Counted from the stretch's first letter, positions 8,883-17,779 are shown. The stretch: DNA of 64,000 nt from Corynebacterium sp. (GCF_030152825.1 NZ_JASLIP010000006.1:62001-126000); one strand, 5' to 3'. Notes: generated from the letters alone by a model not told the origin. Program-made: numbers and translations.

Positions 8883-9194
8883 AGCTCTTGAAACTCCGCA
8901 AAACAGGGTGGGCACCGGGAGTAAGCGAACCGCGCCGCGAACTCAAAGCCACGTTCGCAGCCAGGAGCGCCGCCCCCAGGTATAGGGCAGGCCTCATCAC
9001 TGGGGCATGGGTGACCCCCAGCGTGGATCAGATCTACCAATCCATTCTAAACAGACCCCGGTGCCGGTGGGTAGACAACCCTCGATCTAGCTCCCTGCGG
9101 CGCCTGGCGATACTCTGCCGAAGGAGCCGGGAACGGCAGCGCCGAAGAAGGCCGGGAACGGCAGTGCAGAAGCGGGAGCGGGGTAGAAGGGGCG
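8883..9194. repeat. 312-bp intergenic gap with a 25-bp tandem duplication
   Basis: No gene is supported here. Positions 9126-9150 and 9151-9175 are two adjacent 25-bp copies beginning GCCGGGAACGGCAG, diverging at the ends (21 of 25 positions identical by eye). They lie just beyond the 3' end of accBC. The stretch should also hold the promoter of the leftward membrane gene, but I cannot pick a convincing -35/-10 pair. Confidence 0.6.
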
Positions 9195-11030
9195 CTAGTC
9201 GTCGAGAATCTCGAAGAGCGCCTGGTTCTTCGTCACGCTATCGCCCGGGGCGATAGCGAGTCCGGTGACCACGCCCGACTTGTGCGCCTGCAGGGCGTTT
9301 TCCATCTTCATGGCCTCCAGCACCAGCAGGGTATCGCCCTCGGCGACGCGCTGGCCCTCCGAGACCTCGATCTTCACGATCGTGCCCTGCATCGGGGCGG
9401 CCACGGTATCGCCGGTGATGGCGGCCTCGCCCGCGGCGGCGCGGCGGCGAGGGGCCCGCTTCGTGCGACCGCCGGCGGCCATCAGCTCGCCCGGGACGGT
9501 GATCTCCACGCGGCGGCCCGCAACCTCGATGGTGACGCGCTGGCGAGGCAGCTTCTCCTCGCCGCCCGCCGCTGCAGTCCCATCCTCGGCGGCCTCGGGC
9601 AGGGAGCCATCCCACTCCTCTTCGATCCAGCGGGTGTAGACCTTGAAGCCATCCTCCGCGGTGAAGTCCGGGTTGTTCAGCATCTGCTGGAAGAAGGGGA
9701 TGACCGTCGGCAGGCCAGCAACCTGGAACTCCCGCAGTGCACGCTTCGAGCGCGCAATGGCCTGCTCGCGGTCCTCGCCCCACACGATGAGCTTGGCCAG
9801 CATGGAGTCGAACTGGCCACCGATGACGGCGCCCTCCTCGATGCCGGAGTCCATGCGCACACCAGGGCCCGAGGGCTCACGGTAGCCGGTGACCATGCCC
9901 GGGTTCGGCATGAAGTTATTGGCCGCGTCCTCGCCGTTGATGCGGAACTCGATGGCGTGGCCACGCAGCGTCGGGCGGCTCGTTCGGGAGAGCGGGCGAC
10001 CTTCTGCGATGCGGAACTGCTCGCGCACCAGATCCCAGCCGGTGATCTCCTCGGTGACGGGGTGCTCGACCTGCAGGCGGGTGTTGACCTCTAGGAAGCT
10101 GACCAGGCCGTCGGAACCAACCAGGTACTCCACGGTGCCCGCGCCCTGGTAGCCCGCGGCGCGGCAGATCTCCTCGGCGGACTCGTAGATCCGGCGATTC
10201 TGCTCGGCGGTCAGGAACGGGGCCGGTGCTTCCTCGATGAGCTTCTGGAAGCGACGTTGCGTGGAGCAGTCGCGGGTGGAGGCGACCAGGACGTTGCCGT
10301 GCTTATCGGCCATGACCTGCGCCTCCACGTGGCGGGCGCGGTCGAGGTAGCGCTCGACGAAGCACTCGCCGCGGCCGAAGGCTGCGATGGCCTCGCGGGT
10401 GGCGGAGTCGAAGAGATCCGGGATCTCCTCCATCGTGTAGGCGACCTTCATGCCGCGGCCACCGCCGCCGAAGGAGGCCTTCACCGCGACCGGGAGGCCG
10501 TGTTGCTTGGCGAACTCCTCGACCTCGGCGGCGCTGGAAACGGGGTGCTTCGTTCCCGGTGTCATGGGAGCATCGACCATCGCGGCGATCTGGCGTGCGG
10601 TGACCTTGTCGCCGAGGCGGTCGATGGCCTCCGGTGGCGGACCGATCCAGTTCAGGCTAGCGTCGATGACGGCGCGGGCGAAGTCCGCATTCTCTGCGAG
10701 GAAGCCGTAGCCGGGGTGGACGGCATCGGCGCCGGACTCCTTGGCCACGGCGATCAGCTTGTCGATGTTCAGGTAGCTCTCGGCGGAGGTCTGCCCACCC
10801 AGCGCGAAGGCCTCGTCGGCCATACGGACGTACGGGGCATCGGCATCCGGCTCGGCGTAGACCGCGACGGAGGCGATGCCCTCGTCCTGTGCGGCGCGGA
10901 TGATGCGGATTGCGATTTCGCCGCGGTTGGCGATCATCACCTTCTTGATGGGGGTGATGCCCTCGGAGCTCGCCGTCGCAGCAGCACCTTGAGCTGGCGC
11001 GCTCGACACCTGATCCGTCTTGGCCGTCAC
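9195..11030 (-). CDS. accBC: Acyl-CoA carboxylase alpha subunit (biotin carboxylase + biotin carrier)
   Basis: 611 residues from GTG at 11030, chosen because TTGGAGGAG lies ten bases upstream; an in-frame ATG at 11072 would add 14 residues but has no such site. ATP-dependent carboxylation of biotin for the acyl-CoA carboxylases that feed fatty and mycolic acid synthesis. Order: biotin carboxylase N-domain (KVMIANRGEIA), ATP-grasp loop GGGGRGMK at 188-195, catalytic EVNTRLQVEHP, C-domain, an Arg/Lys-rich linker, and the biotinyl domain with Lys575 in EAMKMEN. Its partners AccE and AccD are encoded 4 kb away. Equivalent to C. glutamicum AccBC and M. tuberculosis AccA3. Confidence 0.96.
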   Translation of the reverse strand: MTAKTDQVSSAPAQGAAATASSEGITPIKKVMIANRGEIAIRIIRAAQDEGIASVAVYAEPDADAPYVRMADEAFALGGQTSAESYLNIDKLIAVAKESGADAVHPGYGFLAENADFARAVIDASLNWIGPPPEAIDRLGDKVTARQIAAMVDAPMTPGTKHPVSSAAEVEEFAKQHGLPVAVKASFGGGGRGMKVAYTMEEIPDLFDSATREAIAAFGRGECFVERYLDRARHVEAQVMADKHGNVLVASTRDCSTQRRFQKLIEEAPAPFLTAEQNRRIYESAEEICRAAGYQGAGTVEYLVGSDGLVSFLEVNTRLQVEHPVTEEITGWDLVREQFRIAEGRPLSRTSRPTLRGHAIEFRINGEDAANNFMPNPGMVTGYREPSGPGVRMDSGIEEGAVIGGQFDSMLAKLIVWGEDREQAIARSKRALREFQVAGLPTVIPFFQQMLNNPDFTAEDGFKVYTRWIEEEWDGSLPEAAEDGTAAAGGEEKLPRQRVTIEVAGRRVEITVPGELMAAGGRTKRAPRRRAAAGEAAITGDTVAAPMQGTIVKIEVSEGQRVAEGDTLLVLEAMKMENALQAHKSGVVTGLAIAPGDSVTKNQALFEILDD

Positions 11031-11265
11031 GACGTTAACTCCTCCAATGTGGGTACTCTTTGAACTCATCACCCTACCGCTATTTGTTGCTGAATTGTTA
11101 CCTGGCGCGCGGTGTTTCGCTCAAGCTCTTCTGAACTGGGGTGGGGCTGACGTGCTCTCACAAGCCAACTATGAATTCTCCCACTCACTGGCTTTGGGAA
11201 AGCGCTTCGCGTGTCCGCTATGCGGTCTATTATTTTCGCCAAGCTAAGGAGTTGTGAGGAGGCTC

Positions 11266-12792
11266 ATGGTGAAAAACCACGTTGTCCGTACCCGAAAGTC
11301 TGCCGAAGAGTTCCCCAGGGAGGAACATCTGGCCTGGAAGATCGCGATGATGGCCGCCGACCCCGTCGCCGTCGACGAGGACGTCGAGGAGATGGTCGTC
11401 AACCGCGTCATCGATAACGCTGCCGTCGCGGTGGCCTCGGTGCTGCGCCGCCCGGTGTCTTCTGCCCGCGCCCAGGCCCTCTCGGTCGGCCGTCCGCTGC
11501 AGGGGGAGGGCGCGACCGTCTTCGGGGTCGAAGAAAGGGTCTCCCCGGAATGGGCGGCCTGGGCCAACGGGGTGGCGGTGCGAGAGCTGGACTTCCACGA
11601 CACCTTCCTGGCCGCGGACTACTCCCACCCGGGGGATAACATCCCCGCCGTGCTCGCGGTCGCCCAGCACCGCGGCGCGGACCTGGGGCTGAGCGGCAAG
11701 GATGTGGTCCGGGGGATCACCACCGCCTACGAGGCCCAGGTCAACCTCGTGAAGGGGATCTGCCTGCATAAACACAAGATCGACCACGTGGCCCACCTGG
11801 GCCCCGGCGTGGCTGCGGGCCTGGGTACCCTGCTGTCGCTGGAGCCGGAGCAGACCTACCAGGCCATCGGTCAGGCACTGCACACCACGACCGCGACCCG
11901 CCAGTCCCGCAAGGGTGAGATCTCCAGCTGGAAGGCACACGCCCCAGCCTTCGCCGGGAAGATGGGCATCGAGGCCGTAGACCGTGCATTGCGCGGAGAG
12001 GGCGCGCCCGCCCCGATCTGGGAGGGTGAGGACGGCGTGATCGCCTGGCTCCTGGACGGGCCGGGGGGCGAGTACACGGTTCCGCTGCCGGAGCCGGGGG
12101 AGCCCAAGCGCGGGATCATGGACACCTATACCAAGGAGCACTCCGCCGAATACCAGTCCCAGGCGCCCATCGACCTGGCCCGGCGCATGCGCGATCAGGT
12201 CGGTGACCTGAGCCAGATCGAATCCATCGTGCTGCACACCAGCCACCACACGCACTACGTCATCGGCACTGGCTCCGGAGACCCGCAGAAGTTCGACCCG
12301 CACGCCTCGCGCGAGACCCTCGACCACTCGGTGATGTACATCTTCGCCGTGGCTCTCGAGGACGGCACGTGGCACCACGAGCACAGCTACGCCCCGGAGC
12401 GGGCGCAGCGGCCGGAGACCATCGAGCTGTGGCGGAAGATCTCCACGGTGGAGGACCCGGAGTGGACCCGCCGCTACCACTCCGAGGACCCCGCGGAGAA
12501 GGCTTTCGGGGCACGCGCGGTGATCACCCTGAAGGACGGCACCGTCATTGAGGACGAGCTTGCCGTCGCCGACGCGCACCCGTTGGGCGAGCGGCCCTTC
12601 GAGCGCGCCAACTACGTCGAAAAGTTCCGGACCCTGGCGGAGGGCGCCATCGACGAGGCGGAACAGAACCGCTTCCTGGATGCAGCCGAAAACCTGCCGT
12701 CGATGAGTGCTGCGGACTTCGGGGAGCTCAACATCCGATTCTCGGCGGACACCCTGTCCCGCTCGCCACAGATCCCGCGGGGCATCTTCTAA
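11266..12792 (+). CDS. prpD: 2-methylcitrate dehydratase (PrpD2 type)
   Basis: 508 residues from ATG at 11266; GTG at 11269 is equally placed after the GAGGAGG ribosome site, and a GTG at 11254 in the same frame would contain that site. MmgE/PrpD family: dehydrates 2-methylcitrate in propionyl-CoA disposal. Recognisable segments are RELDFHDTFLAADYSHPGDN, KGICLHKHKIDHVAHLGP, TTTATRQSRKG and SHHTHYVIGTG, all typical of corynebacterial PrpD2. The gene is followed by prpC after 130 bp; the methylisocitrate lyase gene prpB that normally lies between them is absent here. AAGCGCTT, a perfect palindrome, lies about 60 bp upstream. Confidence 0.95.
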   Translation: MVKNHVVRTRKSAEEFPREEHLAWKIAMMAADPVAVDEDVEEMVVNRVIDNAAVAVASVLRRPVSSARAQALSVGRPLQGEGATVFGVEERVSPEWAAWANGVAVRELDFHDTFLAADYSHPGDNIPAVLAVAQHRGADLGLSGKDVVRGITTAYEAQVNLVKGICLHKHKIDHVAHLGPGVAAGLGTLLSLEPEQTYQAIGQALHTTTATRQSRKGEISSWKAHAPAFAGKMGIEAVDRALRGEGAPAPIWEGEDGVIAWLLDGPGGEYTVPLPEPGEPKRGIMDTYTKEHSAEYQSQAPIDLARRMRDQVGDLSQIESIVLHTSHHTHYVIGTGSGDPQKFDPHASRETLDHSVMYIFAVALEDGTWHHEHSYAPERAQRPETIELWRKISTVEDPEWTRRYHSEDPAEKAFGARAVITLKDGTVIEDELAVADAHPLGERPFERANYVEKFRTLAEGAIDEAEQNRFLDAAENLPSMSAADFGELNIRFSADTLSRSPQIPRGIF

Positions 12793-12922
12793 GCCACAGC
12801 GGAACCCCGAAGGGGACGACGAGCAACAGCAACCGATGCCACGCAGCACCCGAGTCACAGCAACACCAAAGACCAACAGCACCACCTGAGCCACAGCAAC
12901 GAGGAGCAAAGGAGCTTCCACC
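12793..12922. repeat. Low-complexity spacer in place of prpB
   Basis: 130 bp made of C/A-rich reiterations. A 21-bp stretch at 12844-12864 (CAGCACCCGAGTCACAGCAA and on) recurs with a 3-bp expansion at 12877-12900, and GCCACAGC occurs three times. No open reading frame resembling methylisocitrate lyase and no strong terminator are seen. It ends with GAGGAGCAAAGGAG, the ribosome site of prpC. Confidence 0.65.
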
Positions 12923-14110
12923 ATGAGCACGAACACTCAGAACGCCAACGCCCAGAACGCCGCAGCCGAGCAGCCGGAGGTCCGCAAGGGGCTCTACGGT
13001 GTGGTCGCCGACTACACCAGCGTCTCGAAGGTCATGCCGGAGACGAACTCGCTGACCTACCGCGGCTACGCCGTCCAGGACCTCGTCGAAAACTGCAGCT
13101 TCGAGGAGGTGTTTTATCTCCTGTGGAACGGCGAATTGCCCACCGAAGCCCAGCTCACCGAGTTCAATAAAGCAGGCCGCTCCTACCGCAAGCTCGATCC
13201 CGGGCTGATCTCGCTGATCCACTCCCTGCCCACCGACTGCCACCCCATGGATGTCATGCGCACCGCGGTGAGCTACATGGGAACCAAGGACCCGGAGCAC
13301 TTCACCCCAAACCGGGAGCACATCACGCACGTCGGCCACAACCTGCTGGCCCAGCTGCCGATGGCCATGGCGATGGACATCCGCCGCCGAAGGGGCGAGG
13401 ACATCGTCGCCCCGGACCCGGAGAAGGGGGTGGCGGAAAACCTGCTAGCCATGGTCTTCGGTAACGGGCCTGATTCGCCGGCGAGCAACCCCGAGGACGT
13501 GCGGGACTTCGAGAAATCCCTCATCCTCTACGCCGAGCACTCCTTCAACGCCTCCACCTTCACCAGCCGCGTGATCACCTCGACCCGCTCCGACGTGTAT
13601 TCCGCGATCACCGGCGCGATCGGCGCGCTGAAGGGGCCGCTGCATGGTGGTGCCAACGAGTTCGTCATGCACACCATGCTGGAGGTCGACGACCCGGCGA
13701 AGGCGGAGGAGTGGGTCAACACAACCCTCGATAACAAGGAGCTCATCATGGGCTTCGGCCACCGCGTCTACAAGAACGGGGATAGCCGCGTGCCGAGCAT
13801 GGAGCAGTCGTTCCGCGCGCTGGCCGAGCGCCACGACGGGGCCAAGTGGGTGGCGATGTACGAGAACCTCGCCGCGGCGATGGACAAGCGCACCGGGATC
13901 AAGCCGAACCTCGACTTCCCGGCCGGGCCCGCCTATTACCTGCTGGGCTTCCCGGTGGACTTCTTCACGCCACTATTCGTTATCGCCCGCGTGGCGGGGT
14001 GGACGGCGCACATCGTGGAACAGTTCGAGAACAACTCGCTGATCCGCCCGCTGTCGGCCTACAACGGGCCCGAGCAGCGGAAGGTCGTGCCAATCGCCCA
14101 GCGAAGCTGA
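12923..14110 (+). CDS. prpC: 2-methylcitrate synthase (citrate synthase family)
   Basis: 395 residues. Condenses propionyl-CoA with oxaloacetate. The catalytic triad of the family is visible: His in AEHSFNASTF, His in MGFGHRVYK, and Asp in PNLDFPAGPAYY. The short type-I-like length, the VADYTSVSKV start and the linkage to prpD favour methylcitrate synthase over housekeeping citrate synthase, although such enzymes often accept acetyl-CoA as well. ATG at 12923 with an AAAGGAG site. The N-terminal 18 residues are Asn/Ala/Gln-rich, in line with the repetitive DNA just upstream. Confidence 0.93.
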   Translation: MSTNTQNANAQNAAAEQPEVRKGLYGVVADYTSVSKVMPETNSLTYRGYAVQDLVENCSFEEVFYLLWNGELPTEAQLTEFNKAGRSYRKLDPGLISLIHSLPTDCHPMDVMRTAVSYMGTKDPEHFTPNREHITHVGHNLLAQLPMAMAMDIRRRRGEDIVAPDPEKGVAENLLAMVFGNGPDSPASNPEDVRDFEKSLILYAEHSFNASTFTSRVITSTRSDVYSAITGAIGALKGPLHGGANEFVMHTMLEVDDPAKAEEWVNTTLDNKELIMGFGHRVYKNGDSRVPSMEQSFRALAERHDGAKWVAMYENLAAAMDKRTGIKPNLDFPAGPAYYLLGFPVDFFTPLFVIARVAGWTAHIVEQFENNSLIRPLSAYNGPEQRKVVPIAQRS

Positions 14111-14160
14111 TAACCAGAGAACACAGCGAGGCTGATAGCCCGACTAGTCAGCGAAGCCGG
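14100..14160. repeat. 25-bp tandem repeat across the prpC stop codon
   Basis: Two and a half units of 25 bp starting AGCGAAGCTGATA: 14100-14124, 14125-14149 and a partial third at 14150-14160. The first unit includes the last Ser codon and stop of prpC, so the repeat began inside the coding region. A short GC hairpin (CCGGCG/CGCCGG, 14163-14177) follows, without a T-run, between convergent prpC and maf. Confidence 0.7.
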
Positions 14161-14209
14161 CACCGGCGGCGCGCCGGGGAGGTGACCGTATCGGCCACCC
14201 TGGCCGCCG

Positions 14210-14860
14210 CTAGCGGTTCCAGAAGTCCGAGACGCTGAGGCCGAAGTGCTCCAGCGCCCGGCGCACCAGCGGTAGGGAGAGCCCAATGACGCTGGAAGGA
14301 TCTCCCTCGATGCGGTCGATAAACCAGCCGCCGAGGGCCTCCAGCGTGAAGGCACCCGCGCAGCCCCAGGGCTCGCCGGAGGCAGCGTAGGCCTCGATAT
14401 CCTTATCGCTGGCATCCGCGAAGAACACACTGGTGGCCGAGGAGTCCTCGAACCATTGCCCGCCGTGGTAGATCGCGTGCCCGGTGATCAGCTCCGCCCG
14501 CTTGCCCCGTTGCTGCTGCCAGCGGCGCACGGTTTCCTCCGCGGTGTGCGGCTTTCCCTGCAGCTCCCCGTCCAGCAGCAGCATGCTGTCCCCACCAATC
14601 AGCACGTCGCCCTCGCCCAGCCGGAGCCCGTCCTCCAGGACCGCGGTCGCCTTCGCCTTGGCTAGATGGCAGACCTTCTCGGCGGGGGTGGGGGTGCGCC
14701 CCTGGCTCGCGGCCTCGTCGATCAAACGCTGCATCGCGGCGTCCTCGTCCACGCCGGAGACCTGGACGACCGGCTCCACCCCGGCGCTGCGCAGGATGGA
14801 GAGCCGGGAGGGGGAGGAGGACGCCAGCACGATGCGTGGGGTGGCCTGGGAGTCAGGCAT
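14210..14860 (-). CDS. maf: Maf-type nucleotide pyrophosphatase
   Basis: 216 residues, ATG at 14860. Maf/YhdE family: hydrolyses dTTP, UTP or modified nucleotides to the monophosphate (house-cleaning). N-terminal LASSSPSR binds phosphate; GGDSML corresponds to the catalytic GADT/GSDT region with the essential Asp; a C-terminal GDPSSVIGL closes the site. In M. tuberculosis the maf homologue Rv3282 also sits between accA3 and accE5. It is convergent with prpC and upstream of accE on the other side in the sequence, transcribed in the same leftward direction as accE-accD. Confidence 0.92.
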   Translation of the reverse strand: MPDSQATPRIVLASSSPSRLSILRSAGVEPVVQVSGVDEDAAMQRLIDEAASQGRTPTPAEKVCHLAKAKATAVLEDGLRLGEGDVLIGGDSMLLLDGELQGKPHTAEETVRRWQQQRGKRAELITGHAIYHGGQWFEDSSATSVFFADASDKDIEAYAASGEPWGCAGAFTLEALGGWFIDRIEGDPSSVIGLSLPLVRRALEHFGLSVSDFWNR

Positions 14861-14919
14861 GTCTCGCTCCTTGAAAGGGACGGGAGGAAATATCAGTGTG
14901 CCGCCGCGCGGTGCGGCAG

Positions 14920-15252
14920 CTAGGCCTGTGGCAAATTCGGGTTACGGAAGCCCGCCGGGTTCGGCTCCGGGGCGCCTGCAAAGGGCTCGTCGGTGGTGCC
15001 GTACCAGCCCCGGGTGTTCGGCTTGGCGCGGCGGCGCTCCTCAGCCTGCTCGGTGAGCTCACCCACCAGCTGTTCCAGAGCCTGGCGCTGGACGGGCGTG
15101 GGATTGCCCTTCACCACCTCGACGGCGGCCTGTTGCTCCGCCTGGGGTGCTTCCTGCTCGGCAAACGTCGCGCCAGGGCGGTGCGTCAACCGTGCGCTGG
15201 TCAGCTCTGTTGGCTGTGTACTGCGGCGGGCGCGGGAAAACTTTCTGCTCAT
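14920..15252 (-). CDS. accE: Acyl-CoA carboxylase epsilon subunit-like protein
   Basis: 110 residues from ATG at 15252 (GGAG upstream). A basic, disordered N-terminus is followed by VVKGNPTPVQRQALEQLVGEL at about 46-66, the hallmark of AccE, a small protein that stabilises the alpha-beta complex of actinobacterial acyl-CoA carboxylases. The C-terminus has a conserved-looking RGWYGTTD and a Pro/Asn-rich end. It lies 46 bp downstream of accD on the same strand, the usual order in Corynebacterium and Mycobacterium (accD5-accE5). Confidence 0.85.
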   Translation of the reverse strand: MSRKFSRARRSTQPTELTSARLTHRPGATFAEQEAPQAEQQAAVEVVKGNPTPVQRQALEQLVGELTEQAEERRRAKPNTRGWYGTTDEPFAGAPEPNPAGFRNPNLPQA

Positions 15253-15298
15253 GGGTGCTCCAAACGGGGGCTCGGCGGGGCTGGGGCGCAGCGGGGCG

Positions 15299-16795
15299 CT
15301 AGAACGTGACGATGCTGTGCTTGCGCGGGTAGCCGTCCTCAACCTTGCGCTCCAGCAGACCGAGGCCTTCCACCAGCTTCTGGCGGGTCTGGCTCGGCGG
15401 CAGCACCGCATCCACCAGCCCGCTCGCGGCGGCCTCGTAGGGATCCTGGGGGGTCGCCTCGTCCGCGCCGATCTCGGCGGCGAAGGTATCCGCGTCCGCC
15501 ACCGCGACCTCCGCGGTCGGCCACGCGAAGACCAGGTCCGTGCCCATCCGCTTCGCAGCCAGGGCCAGGTAGGCAGAGCCGGTGGCCTTGCGGGTAATCA
15601 CCGTGATCTTGCCGACCGACGCTGCAGCCGTGCTGTGGTAGAGCTTCGCGGTGCGGCGGATGACTGGCGCGTCCGGCTCCTCCGGCAGGAAGCCCGGGGC
15701 GTCGACGAAGGAGACCAGCGGCACGTTGAAGGCGTCGCAGAGCTGGATGAAGTAGCTGACCTTCTCCGCGGAGTCGATGTCGATGCCGCCGGCCTTCACG
15801 GTCGGCTGGTTGGCGATCACGCCGACTGCGCGACCTTCAAGGCGGGCGAAGCCGGTGATGATGTTCGGCGCGAAGCCCAGGCCCAGCTCCAGCAGGCTGT
15901 CCTCGTCCAGCACTGCGGCCAGCACATCGCGCACGTCGTAGGTTTCGGACGCGGAGTCCGGGATCAGGTGGTCGATCTCGCTGCTCAGCGCGGCGTCATC
16001 GGCGCCTTCCTCGGCGCGACGATTCGCCAGCTCGGTATTCACTGGCTCCGTGGCCGGGGCGATCGCCCGGTTATTGGAGGGCAGGTAGCTCAGCACGTCG
16101 GCCACCGTGTCCTGAGCGGCGGACTCGTCGGGGACCACGATGTGGGCGGTGCCGGTCTCCTGGGCCTCGACCACCCCGCCGGGGTTGGCGTCCATAGACA
16201 GGGAACCCTGCCCGTCGACGGAGATGACGACGTCGGACATCGCGATCCCGTGCACCTGAATGCCACGGCACTCGCCGGCGACGACCGCGATCTGCGGGAT
16301 CACGCCGGAGGCCTGGGTCTGCAGGCGCAGGATGCGGGAGTACATGTCCAGGGCGATGATGCCCTCCTTGAGGCGGGCGCCGGCGCCGTCGTAGAAACCG
16401 ATCACCGGGGTGCCGGACTTCAGAGCCAGCTCCAGCACCTTGATGATCTTCGCGCCGGTGGTTTCACCGATCTTGCCCTCGAACAGGGTCGCGTCCTGCG
16501 AGAAGACGCAGACCGGGCGGCCGTCGATGGTGCCGTGGCCGGTGACCACGCCATCGGTCAGCGGGCGCTCCTTCTCCAGGTCGAAGGCCTTGGAGCGGTG
16601 GCGCGCCAGGGCGTCGATCTCCACGAAGCTGCCATCATCCAGCAGCGCTTCCACCCGCTCGCGGGCGGTGAGGCGACCAGCGTTGTGCACTGCCCGCACC
16701 GCGTCCTCCCCGGCGGGTTGGCGGGATTTCGCCAGGCGGTCCTGGAGGTCCGCGATCTTTCCGGCCGTGGTGGACGTGTCATTCTGAGGATTCAT
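15299..16795 (-). CDS. accD: Acyl-CoA carboxylase beta subunit, divergent (DtsR2/AccD-like)
   Basis: 498 residues; family members are about 520-545. Carboxyltransferase expected to move CO2 from biotin to propionyl- or acetyl-CoA. The N-terminal half (TAGKIADLQDRL, HNAGRLTARERVEALLD, FSQDATLFEGKIGE) and C-terminal FVDAPGFLPEE, VITRKATGSAY and FAWPTAEVAV follow the family order. But the first oxyanion-hole motif, usually G-x-CAGG-x-x-YGPALTD, reads GECRGIQVHGIAMSD (174-188); the second, usually YGGAYCVMGSK, reads TGSAYLALAAK; and some 35 residues after AVMGA (the RKEL helix) are missing. Either a specialised or a degraded beta subunit. Codon use and GC look like the neighbours. Only one accD lies here, where C. 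glutamicum has dtsR2 and dtsR1. Confidence 0.85.
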   Translation of the reverse strand: MNPQNDTSTTAGKIADLQDRLAKSRQPAGEDAVRAVHNAGRLTARERVEALLDDGSFVEIDALARHRSKAFDLEKERPLTDGVVTGHGTIDGRPVCVFSQDATLFEGKIGETTGAKIIKVLELALKSGTPVIGFYDGAGARLKEGIIALDMYSRILRLQTQASGVIPQIAVVAGECRGIQVHGIAMSDVVISVDGQGSLSMDANPGGVVEAQETGTAHIVVPDESAAQDTVADVLSYLPSNNRAIAPATEPVNTELANRRAEEGADDAALSSEIDHLIPDSASETYDVRDVLAAVLDEDSLLELGLGFAPNIITGFARLEGRAVGVIANQPTVKAGGIDIDSAEKVSYFIQLCDAFNVPLVSFVDAPGFLPEEPDAPVIRRTAKLYHSTAAASVGKITVITRKATGSAYLALAAKRMGTDLVFAWPTAEVAVADADTFAAEIGADEATPQDPYEAAASGLVDAVLPPSQTRQKLVEGLGLLERKVEDGYPRKHSIVTF

Positions 16796-16884
16796 GGCAC
16801 ACAGTCTAGATCATGTGGCGGGGCAGTCCCTACGCCACACGGGCTGGGCAGCTGCGGGCGGCGGGGTGTGTCCGCGCCGTGTTC

Positions 16885-16890
16885 TAACAT
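16885..16890 (+). promoter_or_regulatory. -10 box for leaderless birA transcript
   Basis: TAACAT ends seven bases before the birA ATG at 16898, so transcription would start at or next to the start codon. The bases between hold no good ribosome site. Leaderless mRNAs are common in corynebacteria and mycobacteria. Confidence 0.55.
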
Positions 16891-16897
16891 CAAGGGC

Positions 16898-17779
16898 ATG
16901 CAAACTTCCCGTGTTCTTCTCGACGCCGCCACCTTGCACGAGGTACTGCCCGCCCTCGGATGTGGGTCCGTGGAGGTGCTCGATCAGACCACGAGCACCA
17001 ATAGCGTGCTCGCTGAGCAGATTCGTGCGGCGCTGGCGGCAGGCGAGGAGGTGCCGGAGTTCTCCGTGCTCTTTGCCGAGGAACAGACGCAGGGCCGGGG
17101 GAGGCTGGATCGGGCGTGGGGTGCGCCGCGCAGCAGCCAGCTGATTGTTTCTGTGGCCGTTCGGCTGCCCGGGGTGGACATGGCGACCCGGCTGGGCTTG
17201 CTGCCACTGCTGACCGGTGTCGCTGCGGTGGACGCGGTGCGCGCGGTGAGCCGGGCGGCCGGTGCGGAGGTCCCGGCGGAGCTGAAGTGGCCCAATGACG
17301 TGATGGTGGACGGCCGGAAGCTCGCTGGGATCCTCGTGGAAGCCGTGCAGCTTGAACCCGAACCGATTGTGGTGATCGGATTGGGGTTGAACGTGGACTT
17401 GGACCGCTCGGAGCTGCCGGTGCCACACGCGACCTCCTTGGTTCTGGAGGGCATTCCGAGCGACCAGGAGTCGACCGAAGACGGCCCCGGCGTGCGCACC
17501 CGCCTGGCCATCGCGCTGATCGACGAGCTGGTGGGCGGACTGCGCCGCTTTATCCAGCTGGGAGGGGCGCCGCAGAGCGTGCTGCCGCGCTACCGGCAGG
17601 TCGTCGACACCCTCGGCACGAAGGTCGTGGTCCATCTTCCGGACGGCACGACCACCCACGGCGTTGCCCGCGACGTGGCGGGCACCGGTGCGCTGGTCGT
17701 TGACGTCGACGGCGGCGGTGCGCTGGTCGTCGCCGCCGGGGACGTCACCCACCTGCGCCCCGCGGAAGGGGAATACTGA
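16898..17779 (+). CDS. birA: Biotin--[acetyl-CoA-carboxylase] ligase
   Basis: 293 residues. Activates biotin with ATP and attaches it to the biotinyl Lys of AccBC (and pyruvate carboxylase). There is no N-terminal helix-turn-helix, so it is a monofunctional ligase and not a repressor. Visible: TTSTNS near the start, the biotin/ATP loop GRGRLDRAW, KWPNDVMVDGRKLAGILVE, and a C-terminal SH3-like cap (GTKVVVHLPDG). It is divergent from accD with 102 bp between them, the same arrangement as in C. glutamicum and as accD5/birA in M. tuberculosis. The stop overlaps the next ATG by one base. Confidence 0.95.
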   Translation: MQTSRVLLDAATLHEVLPALGCGSVEVLDQTTSTNSVLAEQIRAALAAGEEVPEFSVLFAEEQTQGRGRLDRAWGAPRSSQLIVSVAVRLPGVDMATRLGLLPLLTGVAAVDAVRAVSRAAGAEVPAELKWPNDVMVDGRKLAGILVEAVQLEPEPIVVIGLGLNVDLDRSELPVPHATSLVLEGIPSDQESTEDGPGVRTRLAIALIDELVGGLRRFIQLGGAPQSVLPRYRQVVDTLGTKVVVHLPDGTTTHGVARDVAGTGALVVDVDGGGALVVAAGDVTHLRPAEGEY

